NCBI GenBank assembly: GCA_023417975.1
Contig: JAEZDX010000591.1
Coordinates: 1 to 5,244 of the forward strand
DNA from: Bacillota bacterium
Lineage (GTDB): Bacteria; Bacillota; Clostridia; Clostridiales; Clostridiaceae
Reading direction: 5' to 3'
DNA: 5,244 nt
Positions 5,222-5,244 of this stretch are shown piece by piece (the stretch's first letter is position 1; the number at the start of each line of letters is the position of its first letter). Both the position numbers and the translations under genes were made by a program. The notes under the pieces were generated by a model. That model had not been told where the DNA came from. It searched no databases and worked only from the letters and a program-made list of their open reading frames with translations.

Positions 5222-5244
5222 CTATTTAAGAAAGTTTATTAAAT

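Overview
This AT-rich, low-GC window reads as chromosomal DNA of an anaerobic Firmicute, most likely a Clostridia-type bacterium. The grounds are strong GGAGG-type ribosome binding sites, GTG and TTG starts alongside ATG, A/T-ending codons, hairpin-plus-U-tract terminators, and clostridial-looking TrmB, site-2 protease and GldA-type ABC proteins. The species cannot be fixed from the sequence. Every convincing gene is on the minus strand, so transcription runs from position 5244 towards position 1.

In transcription order: (1) 4768-5244 is a 477-base control region. It holds two candidate promoters, a CcpA/LacI-type (cre-like) palindrome, a probable 42-residue membrane peptide gene (4991-5119), a further promoter, paired TTAACA repeats and a 21-bp palindrome with a U-tract that could act as terminator, attenuator or operator. 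(2) 2395-4767 is a compact operon: a membrane-anchored extracytoplasmic beta-propeller-like protein of unknown function, a site-2 (M50) intramembrane metalloprotease 12 bases later, and trmB, the tRNA m7G46 methyltransferase, 39 bases after that. A clear terminator at 2347-2380 closes it. (3) 1869-2189 encodes a small two-helix membrane protein with its own extended -10 promoter and a long hairpin terminator (1791-1850). (4) 1-1611 is the start of an ABC exporter operon: a GldA-like ATPase, then an overlapping GldF-like ABC-2 permease cut by the window edge. A possible 40-codon leader ORF ends exactly on the ATPase GTG start.

The main genes belong to known families. The less ordinary material is in the small ORFs, the leader structures, and the pairing of an anchored propeller protein with an intramembrane protease. 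I see no CRISPR array, rRNA, tRNA, transposase, integrase or phage gene, and nothing I would call a new defence or mobile system.
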